In this document: positions 1 through 13,562 of the stretch, in pieces
Position numbering within the stretch: position 1 is the first letter of the stretch
Layout: each line of letters begins with the position of its first letter
DNA from: Isoetes taiwanensis
Lineage: Eukaryota > Streptophyta > Lycopodiopsida > Isoetales > Isoetaceae
DNA length: 64,000 nucleotides
Assembly: GCA_021234155.1 (NCBI GenBank)
Contig: JAJEKV010000034.1
Span: 10,380,697 to 10,444,696 of the forward strand
Reading direction: 5' to 3'
The notes under the pieces: generated by a model
The model's database searches: none
What the model was told of the DNA's origin: nothing
The model's input: only the letters and a program-made list of their open reading frames with translations
Program-made: the position numbers and the translations under genes

Positions 1-579
1 TTCGTTGTACTTCGTTCCAGTTACGTATTGCTCATCAAAGCTAAATGGCGCCAGCGCGTTTTCCATGTTGCACTTTCCGTTCTGAAGTTTAACACAGCAA
101 ACGATTTTACATATGTTTTTATAAATCAAACAGTAAATGTTTACGTTACCCACCTCATTTTTTTGTTGTTTGTAGGTACTTGCAAATTAATAGAGAGTGT
201 AATTTTGAATAATTGTGTTGATTGTCAACTATAAGTGTATTGTGTTTGTCTTGATTATGCTTCAAACCACGGGATATTGGGTTAGCTTTGATGTTGCTAA
301 ATATATATTACATGTATATTGGCTATTTGCATGTCCTATAAATTATATTAGAGATTAAAACATGAAACGTGGCTGTTGCTCCGTTATTCTACCACCAGAA
401 ATATCTCAATGAATGCATGAATAGTCTCTTTTATGGCCTTAATTTGAATTAAACTAGTCAACAAGTGTTTTTGGTGGGTACGGTGATTGGTTATTAAAGC
501 AAATGTTGGCTTTAATATGGAATGGCTTTAGGTGAACATAATCCCAATTTAAATGAATGATGGTTAATAATCAGAGCAT
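1..579. other. Intergenic, nothing recognised
   Basis: AT-rich sequence without a convincing coding frame, RNA gene or repeat boundary. A 68-codon frame at 28-234 has no recognisable motif and I do not regard it as a gene. Confidence 0.5.
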
Positions 580-734
580 TTGGAGCCACATTTAGCGCCC
601 TCTTTTTCCGTTTTTCTTTTTCTGTTTGCCTTTGTCTACTATTTACTTCCTATTTTTCCCCTTGCTTATACACCAGCGCACATTTTAGTTGCTTTCTTTT
701 CCATTATTCCGACACCTCTTTTGTTTACGCTCCT

Positions 735-1395
735 ATTTCCTTTTCTATTTTTCCCTTCCCTTTTCTCCAATTTGTGGTTGTCCTTTTTCCCTTTCCTTGT
801 TCTTTCCGTTTCCATTCCATTCCTTTCCTTTCCTTCCTTCCTTTTCTTTTCCTTCCTTCCTTCCTTCCTTTTCTTCCTTCCATGTCCATTTCCTTCCCCC
901 CTCTTTCCATTGTCCATGCTCTTCCACTTCCTTCTTTTCTTTTCATTTTCATCTTTTTGTTTCCACCACGTTCCGTTCCACCTTTCCATTCCTTCCGTTT
1001 CCTTCCTTTCCATTCCTGTTGTTCCTTCCATTCCTTCCATTCCATTTCCTTCCATTTCTTTCCTTCCTTGTTCATTCCATTTCCTTCCCTTCCTTTCATT
1101 CAGTCTTTCTTTCCGTTTCCTCCATTCGTTCTTTTTCCACTCTTCCTTTCCTTCTTTTCTCTTCCATTCCTTTCCTTCCATTCTCCTTTCCCTTTCCTTC
1201 CTCCTTTCCTTTCCTTCTCCTTCCTTTCCCTTCCTTCCTCCTTCCTTTCCTCTTCCTCCTTTTCATGGTGTCATTTTTCCCCTTTGTTTTTCTCTTACTT
1301 TCTTTGATTCTTCATTCATTCCTTTCCTTCCTTCCTTTCCATTTTTCCTTTTCTCTTTTCTTTCCTTTCTTTCTTTCCTTCCTTCTTCCTTTCAT
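735..1395. repeat. Pyrimidine-rich low-complexity tract (TTCC/CCTTT-type)
   Basis: About 660 bases of almost pure C/T on the plus strand made of drifting TTCC, CCTTT and CATTCC units. Because stop codons need A, the tract stays open in several plus-strand frames and, as purine-rich sequence, on the minus strand. The long apparent proteins (F/P/S/L-rich forward, K/E/R/G-rich reverse) are therefore compositional artefacts. Possible triplex or replication-slippage substrate, but no function is shown. Confidence 0.85.
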
Positions 1396-3990
1396 GTTTT
1401 CTCCTCCTTCGGCTTTTCGGCGCTTTCCTCTTCCAGACATTAGAGCATGGCCAATCATGGTTGAGTCATGCGCGTCATCTCCAACCTCTGAATGCAATGG
1501 ATGATCTCAACCATCAAATTAGGGTTTCATTCGCATGACATACTTAAGCTATAACATTTATATTATTATTAGAAGCACGTGATTAGTCATCTATTTGTCT
1601 TGAGCTGCTTTTTCTATATATCAAGAAGTTATCTTGTCTATTATTTGTATCACGCCCATGTAAGTTAGCGACTTTGTTAGCCCTCTAGGATGTAAATCTG
1701 CTCTGCATTGCTACGCACCCTTTTGACTTTCCCTCGATGCATGTTATAGCGATTTCTAATAGAGATTAGAGCTTTTATCAAATTTCGCCATTTGGCCTTA
1801 TCTGATTATAGCATTCTATGGTGGTGGAATGGCGATACTACGGGATACATTTAGGAAAAGCGAAACATGGCTTTGGTCCCAAAGGCATGGCCTACTTGTA
1901 GGCACCACCTCTTAGGGGACGGTGGAGTTTCCACTTTCATCATAAGCATTACTTCTTTTTAATGTAATGGCATTTTCATCCTTTGATGCTACAGGCATGA
2001 GATTTTGAGCCGAAGAAATGGAAAGGGATCCCCAAAATGGTGTCATTGGAAGGGCGTTAGCCATTATGTTGGCTCACAGATACTAAAAATTTCGAAGAAG
2101 TTGTTGATTTGAGCGCTTGAGAGTACTCTATTGAGAATTCATTTGCAGCATGGCATAGCCATTGGTTTAGGAGTGGAAATTTGATTGTCTGAATCCATGA
2201 AGCATTGATTCATGCTCTTGGAAATGCATTATATACATAAAAGGGACTTCAGGAGAAGTGGAAGAGAATTCAAAGGTGATGAATGACACAAGACTGGCCG
2301 GGACAACAACGCAAAACAATATGAGGAGGATCCTTGTTAGCGACAAAATATCCAGTAATGGCACTTTTAAAGATGAACTATTTTGTCTTCTTTTAGGAGC
2401 CTTTAAGGTAGAATTGCAAACATATCAGCATGAGTTAGCGGACCAAATTTGACTGTTTTTAAATTATCAATTTAGTCGGATATCTCGCGAGGAAACCGCG
2501 ATAAAACAAAGATATTAACAATGATTGCATTTGAACATAATGAAGCTGTTCAACATATGGTTCTTATGGTAGTCCATACCCACTTAGGTTCTAATGTCTT
2601 TGTTTTGGTTTAAGACATGATTATTGATAACTTCTTCCGGTCTGGCGCCCTCGAGGAACAACTTTGTGTGCTTGTGACTAAGGTATTTTTTATGCATGTA
2701 TTAATGCCGGTGTTAGCAGTATTACATATATTGTGGAGTTATGGAAACATCCTTGGAAGTTTTCATTGATAGTACACCATTCAATGCTGTTATGATGCTC
2801 TTGGTACCACTATAATGTTACAACTCGCTTTCTATTTACCTACGAGAACAAATGCCTTAACTTCTATCACTTGTATTACATCAACATGCATAAACATAAA
2901 ATGGATTGAATGAGAAATGGGACCTCATCCAAAAGCAACTAGTTTTTAACATTCATTTTCTTACCATCTATTATTAGGTGTAGTATATTATAGTCGGAGA
3001 TTATTGATCTTAGGAATTAAACACTTGGGACCCTAAATATTTTTAGGTATCCAGGTAAAGGGTTGGCTAAAGCTATGAAGCAAAGAGTCCAGCATTTTTT
3101 TGGCGATAATGATACATTCAAGCCAGTTTCTTGCAAGCGAGTATAAAGTTCGTTATAATTTAAAGAAGGAAATCCTTATGTTGGCAATTCTGGGTCTGTT
3201 GGTGAGTAGCGACAAGCTTGTTGAACTAAGCAAAGAGTTGTATCATCGTTTTGGTTGATATTTAAAGAGAGTGATACAGTATTGCGTAATGCATTGGTGC
3301 CAACAATAATAAAACGATCGATGATGGTGCATATCTAACCATGGGGTTGGGTCTAACTACGTCATAGGTATTGGACGAACTACATTGTATGCTATGTGGT
3401 GGAAATAGCAAACATAATAAAAAGGTGTGAGTTTTCAATAACATTGCAATGGTGTAATGGTGGTGGTTCTTCAATATGGTTGAGTTCTGATGAGAGGATG
3501 TGTATGGAATTAGTTAGACGTATTGTTTGAGTTGATGCGAGAGCCCTGATGGAAACTGGAGTTTGTGCCATCTTGGCAATCTCGGCTAAATCCCCAGGCA
3601 GTCAAATTTTTCCCCTTTGGAATGGCTAATTTTTATTTTTTTAAAGTGACCCTTATAGCTTTAGCCACGAAATTTTGGTAAAGGTCTAAAATGCGGGGTT
3701 TTAAATCTCTTATTACCTACGATTGATCTTACCATGGTGTATTGATGTTTTGTGTATTCCGTAATAGTGTCATTAGCATGTATTATCCATTATTGTCCGG
3801 TATTGTCTTGCATAGGGGCTCATCGCGATGTTCGCGAATTTCAAAGAACTCCCTTGGGAATTACCCTTGTAATGTAGCGTAATGTAAGAACCCCAAGAAA
3901 ATGCGAGAGGCAGAGATAGAAATGTCAATTAAAACATTTTGAAATTTTTATTTATTATTACGTATATAGGGGTATAGGTGCTGAAGCACA
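1396..3990. other. Intergenic, no supported gene
   Basis: About 2.6 kb of mixed AT-rich sequence. Open frames here are 60-70 codons with no recognised motif. I see no terminal repeats or RNA gene. Confidence 0.45.
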
Positions 3991-4220
3991 AACTCAAGTA
4001 CCTGGTCGGTGGGGAGCATGTAAAAGTGGGATAGTCCAGAAAGTACATCCTACGGAAAGGGCTTGGCAGCTTTTCCCTATTCAAGTAGGTAGGGGGTTTT
4101 CCACCTCAAAAAGTGGGTGCTCTGGGGTTTCACGGACCCCCCTGCCTTGCCTTGATGTGGTATCCCCATGCCTGCCTGGGTGCAGAAACCAGGATCCATA
4201 CATTGCACTGCAGTGAGAGA

Positions 4221-5405
4221 GCTGAAGAGTGTCGGGACGGCCTCCCTGCGGATGCTTGCTTGAGAAGGAATATTCCACAGGGTCATCATCCAGGATGATA
4301 GGCGGGGTGGGGATCACTCCCTCCCGAGGGGATCTACATCTTTGACTCAAGGTGACTAGAGGGCCAGCACTGGTATTCAGTGAACCTTTGGAAAGTGCTG
4401 CAGTTGTGGGAGCCCATGCAACCCACCAGCACTAGGTGGTAAGCAGTGAGCTAGTCACAATGATCCCGGTAGGCCACAGAGGGATGGATTCAAGATTCGG
4501 GGACATGAACCTCTCCCTTCTTGCTTGGTCGGCCCCTTCACCCACAACGGGTGTGGTTCTTGAGCCGATTGTGCTAGGGGTTCTCTAGAACATCAACTAC
4601 AAACTTTGGAGCTCTACCCCACTTCCAATACAAAGGGGAGTTCAGAGATACATCATCAGTACGTCTGTGCATCAGGGAAGGGCAAGGAACTGGGTCTGAT
4701 ACCATGTCATAGAGTTGGGTTCTTTAGTTGAGTATTATCTAAGATCTAGATACTCTGGCTGCTATGGAAGCGTTAATAGTCTAAACTTTCTTGAAGTTCT
4801 ATGACCAGAAGGCGGTTTAAGCTATTAAATTGACCAAATATGTGATCTTGATCCCTCACGACACGAGTTCAACCATCCTGGCGGTGATGAATTCGAGCTG
4901 ATAAAACAATTGAACGCGTCACGGGAGAGGTTTTGGCTCGGGGCAGCCATGAGGAAATAAAGTGATAGAAAATGGAGGTGGGGGGGACGCACGTGTGGAA
5001 GCACATGGTGCTTAGTGGGTGCTTTGCGGGGCTGGCTGCTGTATTTTTTGAAATATTTTCCTTTTATTTTTTTGATATTTTTCCCTAAAAAAACACATTA
5101 CGTAATACGCGCGGAAATGCAGAAATTTGACTTCGAAATCAGGTTATAGAAAAAAGACAAATAAAGTAAAGTTTTCAACATTAGGTTGCTTTGGGGGTTG
5201 GCAGGCGACGCAAAATGCCCCGACTCATGCTTTGACCCAAAACCCTATATGGATGAAACTAACTTAAGCTGGGGTTTTCCTACCCTAAATAGACATGGGG
5301 TTTGGGGCTAGAGGTTTCGATTACTGCGGCGTGGGATGGTGGAGGGTTACTAATATGGCCTGATTGTGGCAAATAATACGTGGAAGGGTATTAACATGTG
5401 CACGT
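4221..5405 (-). repeat. LTR-like block related to the LTR at 31.5-32.9 kb; candidate 3' LTR of the histone-bearing element
   Basis: This block follows, in order and in the same orientation, the sequence at about 31934-32890. Shared stretches include GAAGAGTGTCGGGAC, GGTGACTAGAGGGCC, TAGTCACAATGATCCC, CGGCCCCTTCACCCACAAC and CCTACCCTAAATAGACATGG. It carries about 300 bases of extra sequence (about 4950-5225) and I cannot match the first ~430 bases of the other copy. Orientation is set by the primer binding site next to the 31.5-kb copy. It could be the 3' LTR of the element whose 5' LTR is at 31.5-32.9 kb, with later insertions between, or an independent solo LTR. Confidence 0.55.
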
Positions 5406-5446
5406 GGCTGCGTGTATGAACATACCACAACCATATGGGGCTACTT

Positions 5447-5600
5447 ACTATCCGTCGGCATTACCGCGTCCCGGTCGAGATTAGTAATAGCGTGGCGGTG
5501 ATGGGTATGGATCACGGGACCGTTATGCGTGGAATATTCTCTGAAATGATGTGGCGACATCCCACGCGGGATGTTCCCTGTCGCAATGCGCAGTCAGCGT
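5447..5600. repeat. Repeat-family match to 37989-38100
   Basis: GGGCTACTTAC followed by TATCCGTCGGC, and then a GGGACCGT(T)AT segment, recurs at 37989-38100, where it forms two clear hairpins. Here the internal part has diverged (GCATTACCGCGTCCCGG). This points to a dispersed palindromic repeat family of unknown type. Confidence 0.45.
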
Positions 5601-7454
5601 GCGGCCTGGTATAATGTTATACATTTCCACCCGAATTACCTAAAGGTAATATTTTTAGAACATTATTATGTCATTATACTATGGAATACTTATCCATTCG
5701 CAACTTCATTAAATGGAGTTATTCCCTAGCTTAGCTATTACGACATTAAGTTGAACAAAAATTTCAACATTTCATACATCTATAATTGTTCGGTACTTTC
5801 TTAAGTTTCCTTGCAACACATTCCAACTCACTTGTTTGCAAGTCTTAATTGCTTCGACCTCCTTACCGCACATCAAGGTTGCACCAAGAAAGGAGGGATG
5901 CTGCACATAATATCGCAGAGGCATAAGCTCCCAAAACAGAGCAAATTGGAATTGTATTCAATGTTGTATATCAATACAAAAATTTACAATGATATAATGT
6001 GATTACTAAGAATAGTATTGAGTGATGGGTTCAACCCAGCCCACTAATAACGGTAGTTACTTAGTTAGGTCGATCTTGATAAAGGTCTTTGTGTGTTGAT
6101 TCGACACTTTCACCGACACCACTATATCTTGGCGATTATCATGCGTCTAACTTAATGGTGGTCTCATTCTCACATATATCTTGACACTCCTCCTTGATGA
6201 GGGTCATGCATCTCCATGCTTTCGACCTCTCCTCACGGAATGGATCAAATCTTGGTCCCAGGCGTGGCAACGAGTCATCGAAAGACTCCACTCAAGTTGC
6301 ATGAAGAGAGATCAGCTATAATCTCTCGATAGGTAAATAGAACCTGGCGATCAACCGACGTATCGGGGAGCGATGTCGATGGGGTTGTCTTTGATATCCA
6401 TTGTTTTATGGAGACATGAAACTATTTTCTATTACGCAGCCTACGATATAGGCAATAGAAACATCGGGGCATTGCCGTTAAGACTTATGGATTCAACAAC
6501 CATAAATGCAACTATCAACAATACTAGGTTGAATTCTTCACATGGAATCAAACCTTAATACCTTAAACGACCTTGATCAAATGTTGCTAAGTATTAAGGT
6601 CAAGCGCTCGCACTTGCTTTGCAATCATGATCGCTATGATGCATTCAACATACAGTAAAGGTGAGTTAACATCTCCTTGATGCGGGAAGCGAGAGGTTGA
6701 GTGCCATAGCGGGTCTTCGGAAGTTGTTTGGAAGTCTTTGCGTAAGTCTTTGGAAATTTCATGTCTGACGGAAAAATCAGTGACCGGTGTTGGGGCAGGA
6801 AGCCTCACTTATGCTTGTAAGTATCAGTAGATACCACTTGATGAGTGTTGCCATTTACTGTAAATGGGGAGGAAGGCCACATCAAGATATCTAGCTCAAT
6901 GGTGAGGTATCGTAATCCTTGCTTGGAAGGTGCTAGATATCGAAAGTGGCATCCATTGGGTGCTTTCTTTTGCATCGTCGATATCGAGAAAGTGATAGGA
7001 TCTAAGTCCTACTTCGTATTAAGAGGAAGGAATAATGTCACTGCCAATGTGCTTCTCCTCCTCATCAGTGCTCATCCCCGTTTGGGGTAGATTGAGTCTT
7101 TAATGCCACTACTGCAAAAGGTAGCATGATCATCTTTACACACATCTTGCCTCATCGATCTCCTCCTTAATAGAAATTGTTAGCAGTGGAGGCTTATATC
7201 TTTGTCTTGCAATTTCTTTTCTAAAGAATCAAATGCATTAGATGACACGAGGGGAAAGAAAAATGGACTTGCACATCGGTGTGAATCTGATGCTCTTCTC
7301 CAAAACTTCAATGCTGCTGGAGGCGTCTTTTTGTAATCACGAACTTCGTCAAGACTTTTTAGCAGTCCGGCATATCAGCACCTCTGCATGCAAATTTTAA
7401 TCTTATGGGTCTTGGTTCATGCTTTACTCAATGAGAGCATACCACAAATGGCCT
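5601..7454. other. Region between LTR-like block and gag-only array; unresolved repeat remnants
   Basis: No intact gene. Bases 5866-5990 resemble 17575-17700 in the same orientation (shared AAGGTTGCACCAAGAAAGGAG-type sequence, then AAGCTCCCAAAACA, TTGGAATTGTATT and ATGTTGTATATCAATACA), so related sequence flanks the tandem array on both sides. The minus strand around 7200-7330 has retroelement-like coding flavour, but frames are broken and I cannot assign a domain. Confidence 0.4.
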
Positions 7455-9846
7455 TGTAACGGTCCTATAGGCCCCTAAGACTGCAACATTGGTATTACAC
7501 ATAAGGCATATGTCTAATGGTGGGATATATGCATTGGGATATGCATGGCATATATCTAATATCCACATAAGCAAACTATAAAAGAGGAAAAGGAGAATTG
7601 GCCAGAAGAGGAACTTTGTTGAAAAGGTGAATTTTGTGAGGGGTTCACAGGAAGTCAAAGAAGGAGTTTGAGTTGCAGAGCAGCCGGAGGAGGCTATCTG
7701 GAGAACTTGCGTAGACATCAAGTCTTCCTTTCCAGGTGGGGGTTTTATGCTGATTTTATGAATCTTATGGTTGTTGTTAAGAAAGAGTGTTCGCTAATAC
7801 TTTGGGATAAGGACACGGGTGCCTAAGCTACGAACACCGGATTCAAGATAACTTATTGTTGAGCCTTGTTAATAAAGATGGTGCACTGATCTTATGAAGG
7901 AGCTGAATAATACATATGGGTCATCTGTAAGCAACTTTCAAGGAGGCACAGAGAAATTGCTTCTTAACAATCAGATATATATGAGAAGGGCAGGAGGCAA
8001 ATTTGAAGAATTAAGTCTTCTAGCAGGGAGTTTAAGAAACAGGTTCAGCTTTGAGTAGCAAATAACTCAGACTCAAATGAGGCTGTATAGCATCAAAGGG
8101 GCCAGAAAGTGATGAAGTTACAGGGCTGGTTGGGTATGGCAAGGGTCGTTATAGCTGTTCTACGGTGTTTGAGAGGAGATCCTCCCAGCGACCCAACTGC
8201 TAAAGGCACTTCAAAATCCAGCTAAATCCAGATGATTTGAATGGCCTGGAGCGAATCGATTTGGTTTGTGGTCATAGCTAGATGGTGAATCGATGCCAAA
8301 ACAAGAACCGAGGCCGAACATGTCTATCTTGGTTTTGCTTATTTGCTGTTTTCTGCTTCCTGTCATTCTGTGGGTTTGGTTCTTATTTGTTGTTTATATT
8401 TTAGAATTGCACTTAATTTGTTGCTTTGAAACAATTACTAGCAAAACTAAAGAAATTAGAAACTAGGTAACCATAGATAGGATTGATACACCTTGGTTTG
8501 GGAAAGTAACCAATGATTTAGCATGAAGGCAACGACGGAATAACAAATTGTGAAATTCTATTATGGTTGCATTTAACTAAGATATTACATGTAATTTAAA
8601 TCTAGTAATCAAAGGTATCTAAGAATGTTATACGGGCTTGCTCACGGAGATGGAGACTTGCCTGGGAGCTTCCAACTGAGTTCAGGCTGATTGCGGTCGA
8701 GAGGGGACCCAGCATGGATTTTTAGGGGAAAAGCGTAAGTTGGGCGCCAGTTTGAATGCTTAATTAGTCATTAACTATGAAGTGGAATTTTTAAATATTA
8801 AAACCTTTGAAAACCATGTCTAAAGGGGCCTAAAGTAAATGTATGTAGGCGAGTGAGTGCTGGAGCCTGGCGGGGGTGGTTTGAGCACTGCATCGGCGGA
8901 GGTAGTCATTATGGTGGTTTCATGTATTCTTTGGGATTGCTACTCCAGCATAGATTGGAATTTGTATGAAACCTTGTAACAAGGAGCTAGAGGTATGATC
9001 CTGAGCACATAGTAAATTCTCTAATGAACACACATGTTATGGTCTTTGAATTGTTCCTTGTTGTTCTTATTATTATGTATGTTACTTGGAACCTCAGGAG
9101 TGGGACTTCAGTTGATTGGCACAGGTAGCTTTCAGGCATTCTCGTAATGCATTGTATCTATGCTGCAAGCGACCGCGAGGCATTAGCCTCCTCACGGTAA
9201 CTCGGTGAGGTTATGCGTCAACTCTGTGACTCCATGGTAGGAGGTCTTCGGCCAGGGCGTGGTACAGGAGGGTATCTTGTCACAACTTTCATGCTTGGAG
9301 ACCGGCGGAATGTGGTAGGGCATTTTCTCTGCTAACGGTGCATGTAGCCAAGTACATTTGAGCTTCGTCGGGAGCTTTGTTATGTGTTTTTGGTACTTTT
9401 AGCTTTTGTGTTCTTTATCTTGACTCTTATGGTACTTCTTTTGTTGTCATTGTCTAACTAGCGCACCATAGTCTCTCTTGTATATTTGGAATTGTCTATG
9501 TTCCCAACTTGTTATCAAATGCCGAGTGTTTTCCATGTATGCGGCGGCCGACTACGAGTCCCCCCACACCCAGTCGAGGACACGCTTGGTGAAGTGCATG
9601 GAACCCATGAGGTGTGACCAAGTTGATGGTGGCAATGTGGTAGGGAGTAGTGGCAATTCTAGAGCTATGTAGGTTTCCTTGATTTTACTTCGAGTTGAAC
9701 TTTGGGACGGAAGATATGTTGAATGCGAACCGGGTTGGCACGTTGGTAAAACGGTAGTTTGGGAGGATTCTTCACCCTAAATTCACTGATGCATAAATCT
9801 GGTTGTAAGATGGAGATAGCGATTGCCGGAGGTCTTGTGGGCTTCA
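7455..9846 (+). repeat. LTR 1 of gag-only LTR array
   Basis: First of three long direct repeats, beginning TGTAACGGTCCTA and ending at CA just before a primer-binding-site-like TGGTATCC at 9852. Landmarks shared with the other two copies include GGCATATGTCTA, CATCAAGTCTTCCTTTCCAGG, TTCTTAACAATCAGATAT, AACTAGGTAACCATAGAT, GGCAACGACGGAAT and GGTGGCAATGTGGTAG, all in the same order. The 5' flank is GGCCT. About 2.39 kb. Confidence 0.7.
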
Positions 9847-9851
9847 TCTAG

Positions 9852-11247
9852 TGGTATCCCGAGCATGTTGGATGTAGTGGGAGTTTTGCCCCGAGGAAAT
9901 GGTTTAATATAACTCTATGAAAGTGGGTTGTATGTTTCCCTTGTCTATTAATGCCAGTAGTAGAATCGCATGGATGCTGGTAGTTGCTAGTAGTCTTTGA
10001 GGCGAACGATGGGGCTCAGTGTAACTATTATCACGAAACTATTGAAGCAAGCCGACAAAAGTGCATCATGGCCGGAAAATTGAAAGCCATTGATGGTGGA
10101 CACCAAAAGAAATCGGTGAGAACACCTGTGAGGGGATAATCTGGCGGAGTAGAGGTAGAAAGTTTATTTGTTGATCCAAACGCAGGGATTACCTGTGAAG
10201 GCTTTGCTTGCTCCAAGAAAGCAGTAGGAGGCTTTACGCAAGAGTTTGGGTGGGAGACATGCACAGAATTGATACGGGGAAGACTCGGTCACGGGCTACA
10301 TGGGCTGATTTTAAAGGCTACTTTTGAGGGTCATTTTACACCTCAGGGGTATAAGGTTGAAGACGAGTTCTTTGATTGTGTGCTGATTTTGATACTTGGT
10401 CATAATAGAAAAGAGAGGTTTAGAGGTTGGAAACCTCATTGATACGGTATATGAATGATCAAGCGTGTTCTAGATTTGTGAAAGGGTCTTCATGTGGATA
10501 TCAAGGGGAATACGATGTCGGGGAGTTGCTTATAGGACAAGGAGGTTGTTGGTTACCGCCAGAAAGCGATTGTGGAAAGCATTGAAACCAAGAAAAAGGC
10601 AGGCACCTTCCTCTTGGCGGGTTGAGGCTGGTATGACGGTGGGGAGCCATCGCGCTGAGTCCATGCGTGGAGGTTCAACAACAATATAAGGGCTTAGGGC
10701 AAGTAGTAGCCAGTTGAAGGTAGTACAAGTTACCCATCTGAGGCGAGGAAGCGGCCGGTGCTTTGAAGAGAGGCGTTGCTTCCGTTGTGGGGCAGCGAGC
10801 CACCTGAGAAACAATTGCCGGTATTTGGTGACCCGGGGGCGGTAGCTCCTCAATGCCCATGGATTCCCACAACTTGACTAGATAGAGACCATGGGACCCG
10901 AGGCGTGTCGATGTCAGGTGCAGGGGGCGGAGGCATTGGAGAAACCTGCTTCCGAATCAAAGGGAATGCGACTGACGAAAGATGGGGTGGGATGATAGAA
11001 TCATTGGCCGAGCATTAGAGATTGGTGAAGCTAAAATTTCTTGCGCCGGTGATGGATCTTCCATAACTTCATTGTCAGCGACTCCACGTGTCGCCCTTAG
11101 TGCGAATTCAATTACCATGATGGTTTTGTCTCATTGTTGTAGCGATGCAGTATTGTATCTTGCTTTGAATTGCTAGTTGCAAATTATTGATGGCATGGCT
11201 CTAGGATGCGACCATGAGGGACATGGGTTGAATTTAGAAAGGGGAAG
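9852..11247 (+). mobile_element. Gag-only internal region, copy 1 (non-autonomous LTR retrotransposon)
   Basis: About 1.4 kb between LTR 1 and LTR 2. It starts with TGGTATCCCGAGCA, resembling the tRNA-iMet primer binding site (TGGTATCAGAGC), and ends in a purine tract (AGAAAGGGGAAG, 11236-11247) directly before the next TGTAACGG. A frame near 10298 reads ATWADFK, matching the start of the Retrotrans_gag capsid domain, and is soon interrupted by TGA. A perfect CCHC knuckle follows at 10777-10818. I find no protease, reverse transcriptase or integrase and there is little room for them, so this fits the TR-GAG class of non-autonomous elements. Confidence 0.65.
10777..10818 (+). pseudogene. Gag CCHC zinc knuckle
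   Basis: The frame reads CFRCGAASHLRNNC, an exact CX2CX4HX4C nucleocapsid knuckle that binds RNA during packaging. Its surroundings are frameshifted, so this is part of a broken gag. The matching site in copy 2 is degenerate. Confidence 0.75.
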
Positions 11248-13561
11248 TGTAACGGTCCTAGGCCCTAAGACTGCAGCGTGGTGTGCACATGGGCATATGT
11301 CTATGTGGGTGGGATATATGCATGGGACATATACATATATATCTAATATCCTCGCTCGACATAAAAGGGAAAAATTGAGGTTTTGTTGGTGTTGCATTGA
11401 GGGTTCTTTTGCGGAGAGTCAAGAAGGGAGTTTGAGTTGCAGAGCCGGAGGAGCTGGAGGTAAAAACTTGCGTAGGCAGCATCAAGTCTTCCTTTCCAGG
11501 TGAAACCTTTGATTTTATGGATCATATGGTTGTTGTTGGAAAAAAGTGTTCATGCTGGGATTGGGTGCTTATAAACTGCGAACACCAGTTCAAGATAACT
11601 TGTTAAAGGCCTTGTTAATAAGATGGTACATGATCTTATGAAGGCACAGATATGCATATGGGTTAAATCTGTAAGCAACTCAGGAAGGCACCGAAATTAC
11701 TTCTTAACAATCAGATATGAGGGCGGGTAAAATTTGAAGGAATTAAGTCTTCTAGCAGGAGTTTAAAACCGGTTCAGCTTTTGAGGCAACAAATCCAACT
11801 CCAGACTCCGATGGGCTGCAATATCAAAGGAGAATTATGTACAGGGGCTGGTTGGGGTATAGATCAAGGGTCGTTATGGCTGTTCTGCAGTGTTGAAGAG
11901 ATCTCCAGCGATTAGCTACTTGCTTCAAAATCTAGCTAAATCAACTGGGTCGATTTGGGCCTGGAACGAATCGATTTGGTTGTGGTCATAGCTAGATAGT
12001 CGATGCAAAACCAGAGCCGGGGCCAGTCTATATGTCTATCTTAGTTTTATATTTACTGTTTTTCTACTTCTATCATTCTATTGGGTTTTGGTTCTTATTT
12101 GTTGTTTATATTTAAATTGCCAATTTGTTTACTTTGAGCACAATTGTAAGCTAAAGGGGTGAAACTAGGTAACCATAGATGGGATTGTGATGCACCTTGG
12201 TTTAAGGAAAGTAACCAATGAGGAGGTTCCAGCATGAGGCAACGACGGAATAATAACAAATTGTAAGAAATTCTACAATGGTTGCATTTGCTTTAAAGAT
12301 ATTATGTAATTTAAATCTAGTAAATCAAAGGTATCTAAGATAATTATCACAGGCTTGCTCTCCTGGAAGTGGGAATTTTGAGACAGCGAGTTCCACGCTG
12401 GTATTGTGGATTCTTGGTCGAGGACCTAGTTTTGTGAAAAGCATTAAGTTGGAGCCGATTTGAATGCATGAGTAATTCATTAACTATAGAATTAAAGATT
12501 TAAATATTAAAACCTTGGCTCCTTAGCTAAGGAGCCCTAAGTGAAAATAATATGGCGAAGTGAAGTCACATCGACACTACGAGAGGGGGTGGTTTGAAGG
12601 CTTGCAGCTACATCCGATGTTTGAGTGAGTCGTTATGGTTTAAAGTGATGCGATTTGGCTACATCAATGGATTGGAATATGGGCAGCTATTCGACAAGGG
12701 CTTAAGAGTATGATCTAGGCTTTGCATTTATAGTAAAATTCTCTTTGTTGTTCTTGATATTGTGTATGGCGTATTTGGAACCAGGATGGGACTTCGGTTG
12801 ATTGTTGGCACAGGTATGCGACATTCTCATGCATCTGTGCTCTCTTTGTATCTATGCTTTCTGACCATAGGGTATCCTGGCGTGCTTCCGGTGTGACCCT
12901 CCAGGTAGAGGTCCCTCAGGCGCCGGGCGTGGGGCGGGAAGAGTGCCTTATCACGAGTTCACCTGCTCATCGCGGGGAGACTCGAGATAGCCGGGCGTTT
13001 CTGCGCTAGCAGGACACACGCGTGTAGGTTTGGTGGGCTTCCCGCTTGTCCGGGACTTTTTGTTATGTTGTTTTGGTGCTTTGGCTTTGTGATTTTCTTT
13101 TGCTCTTGACTCTTATGGTGCTTCTTTTTAGTTTGTCATTTGTCTAATAGCTTTAGCACCATGGTCTCTTGTATATTTGGGTGTCATGTTCGTTGTTATC
13201 CAGATGCGAACCATATGCGGCGGCATTCTGGGATCCCCACTTAGTCCACGAGGACTAACCCGGTGAGTGCGTAATGCGTTGAACCCGCCAAGGTGGCGTA
13301 AGTTGATGGTGGCAATGTGGTAGAGTCGTCTTGAATTCTAGAGCTAGCGGGTTCTATTGGTTGCTTTCGGTTAGAACTTTGGAATATAAAGCTTATGAAT
13401 TGTTGAATGCACGAACGAGTTGCTTGTTGAGCCCTAAAGCGTGGATTTAATTTGCAAAAGGAAGATTTAATTCTTCACTAAATACACATTACATGAAATC
13501 TAGGATTGTACTTAAGTCGGAACCAAGATCCAGGAGTTGCCGGTCAACTTGGCTCGTCACA
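11248..13561 (+). repeat. LTR 2 of gag-only LTR array
   Basis: Second direct repeat. It starts TGTAACGGTCCTAGGCCC immediately after the purine tract and ends at CA before TTGGTATGTCGACA, a weak primer-binding-site match. It serves at once as the 3' LTR of copy 1 and the 5' LTR of copy 2. About 2.31 kb; differences from LTR 1 include many short indels. Confidence 0.7.
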
Positions 13562-13562
13562 A

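Noticed and set aside
580-1504. Several long overlapping open frames on both strands
   Set aside because: They come from a C/T-rich tract lacking stop codons; the products are F/P/S/L- or K/E/R/G-rich with no domain.
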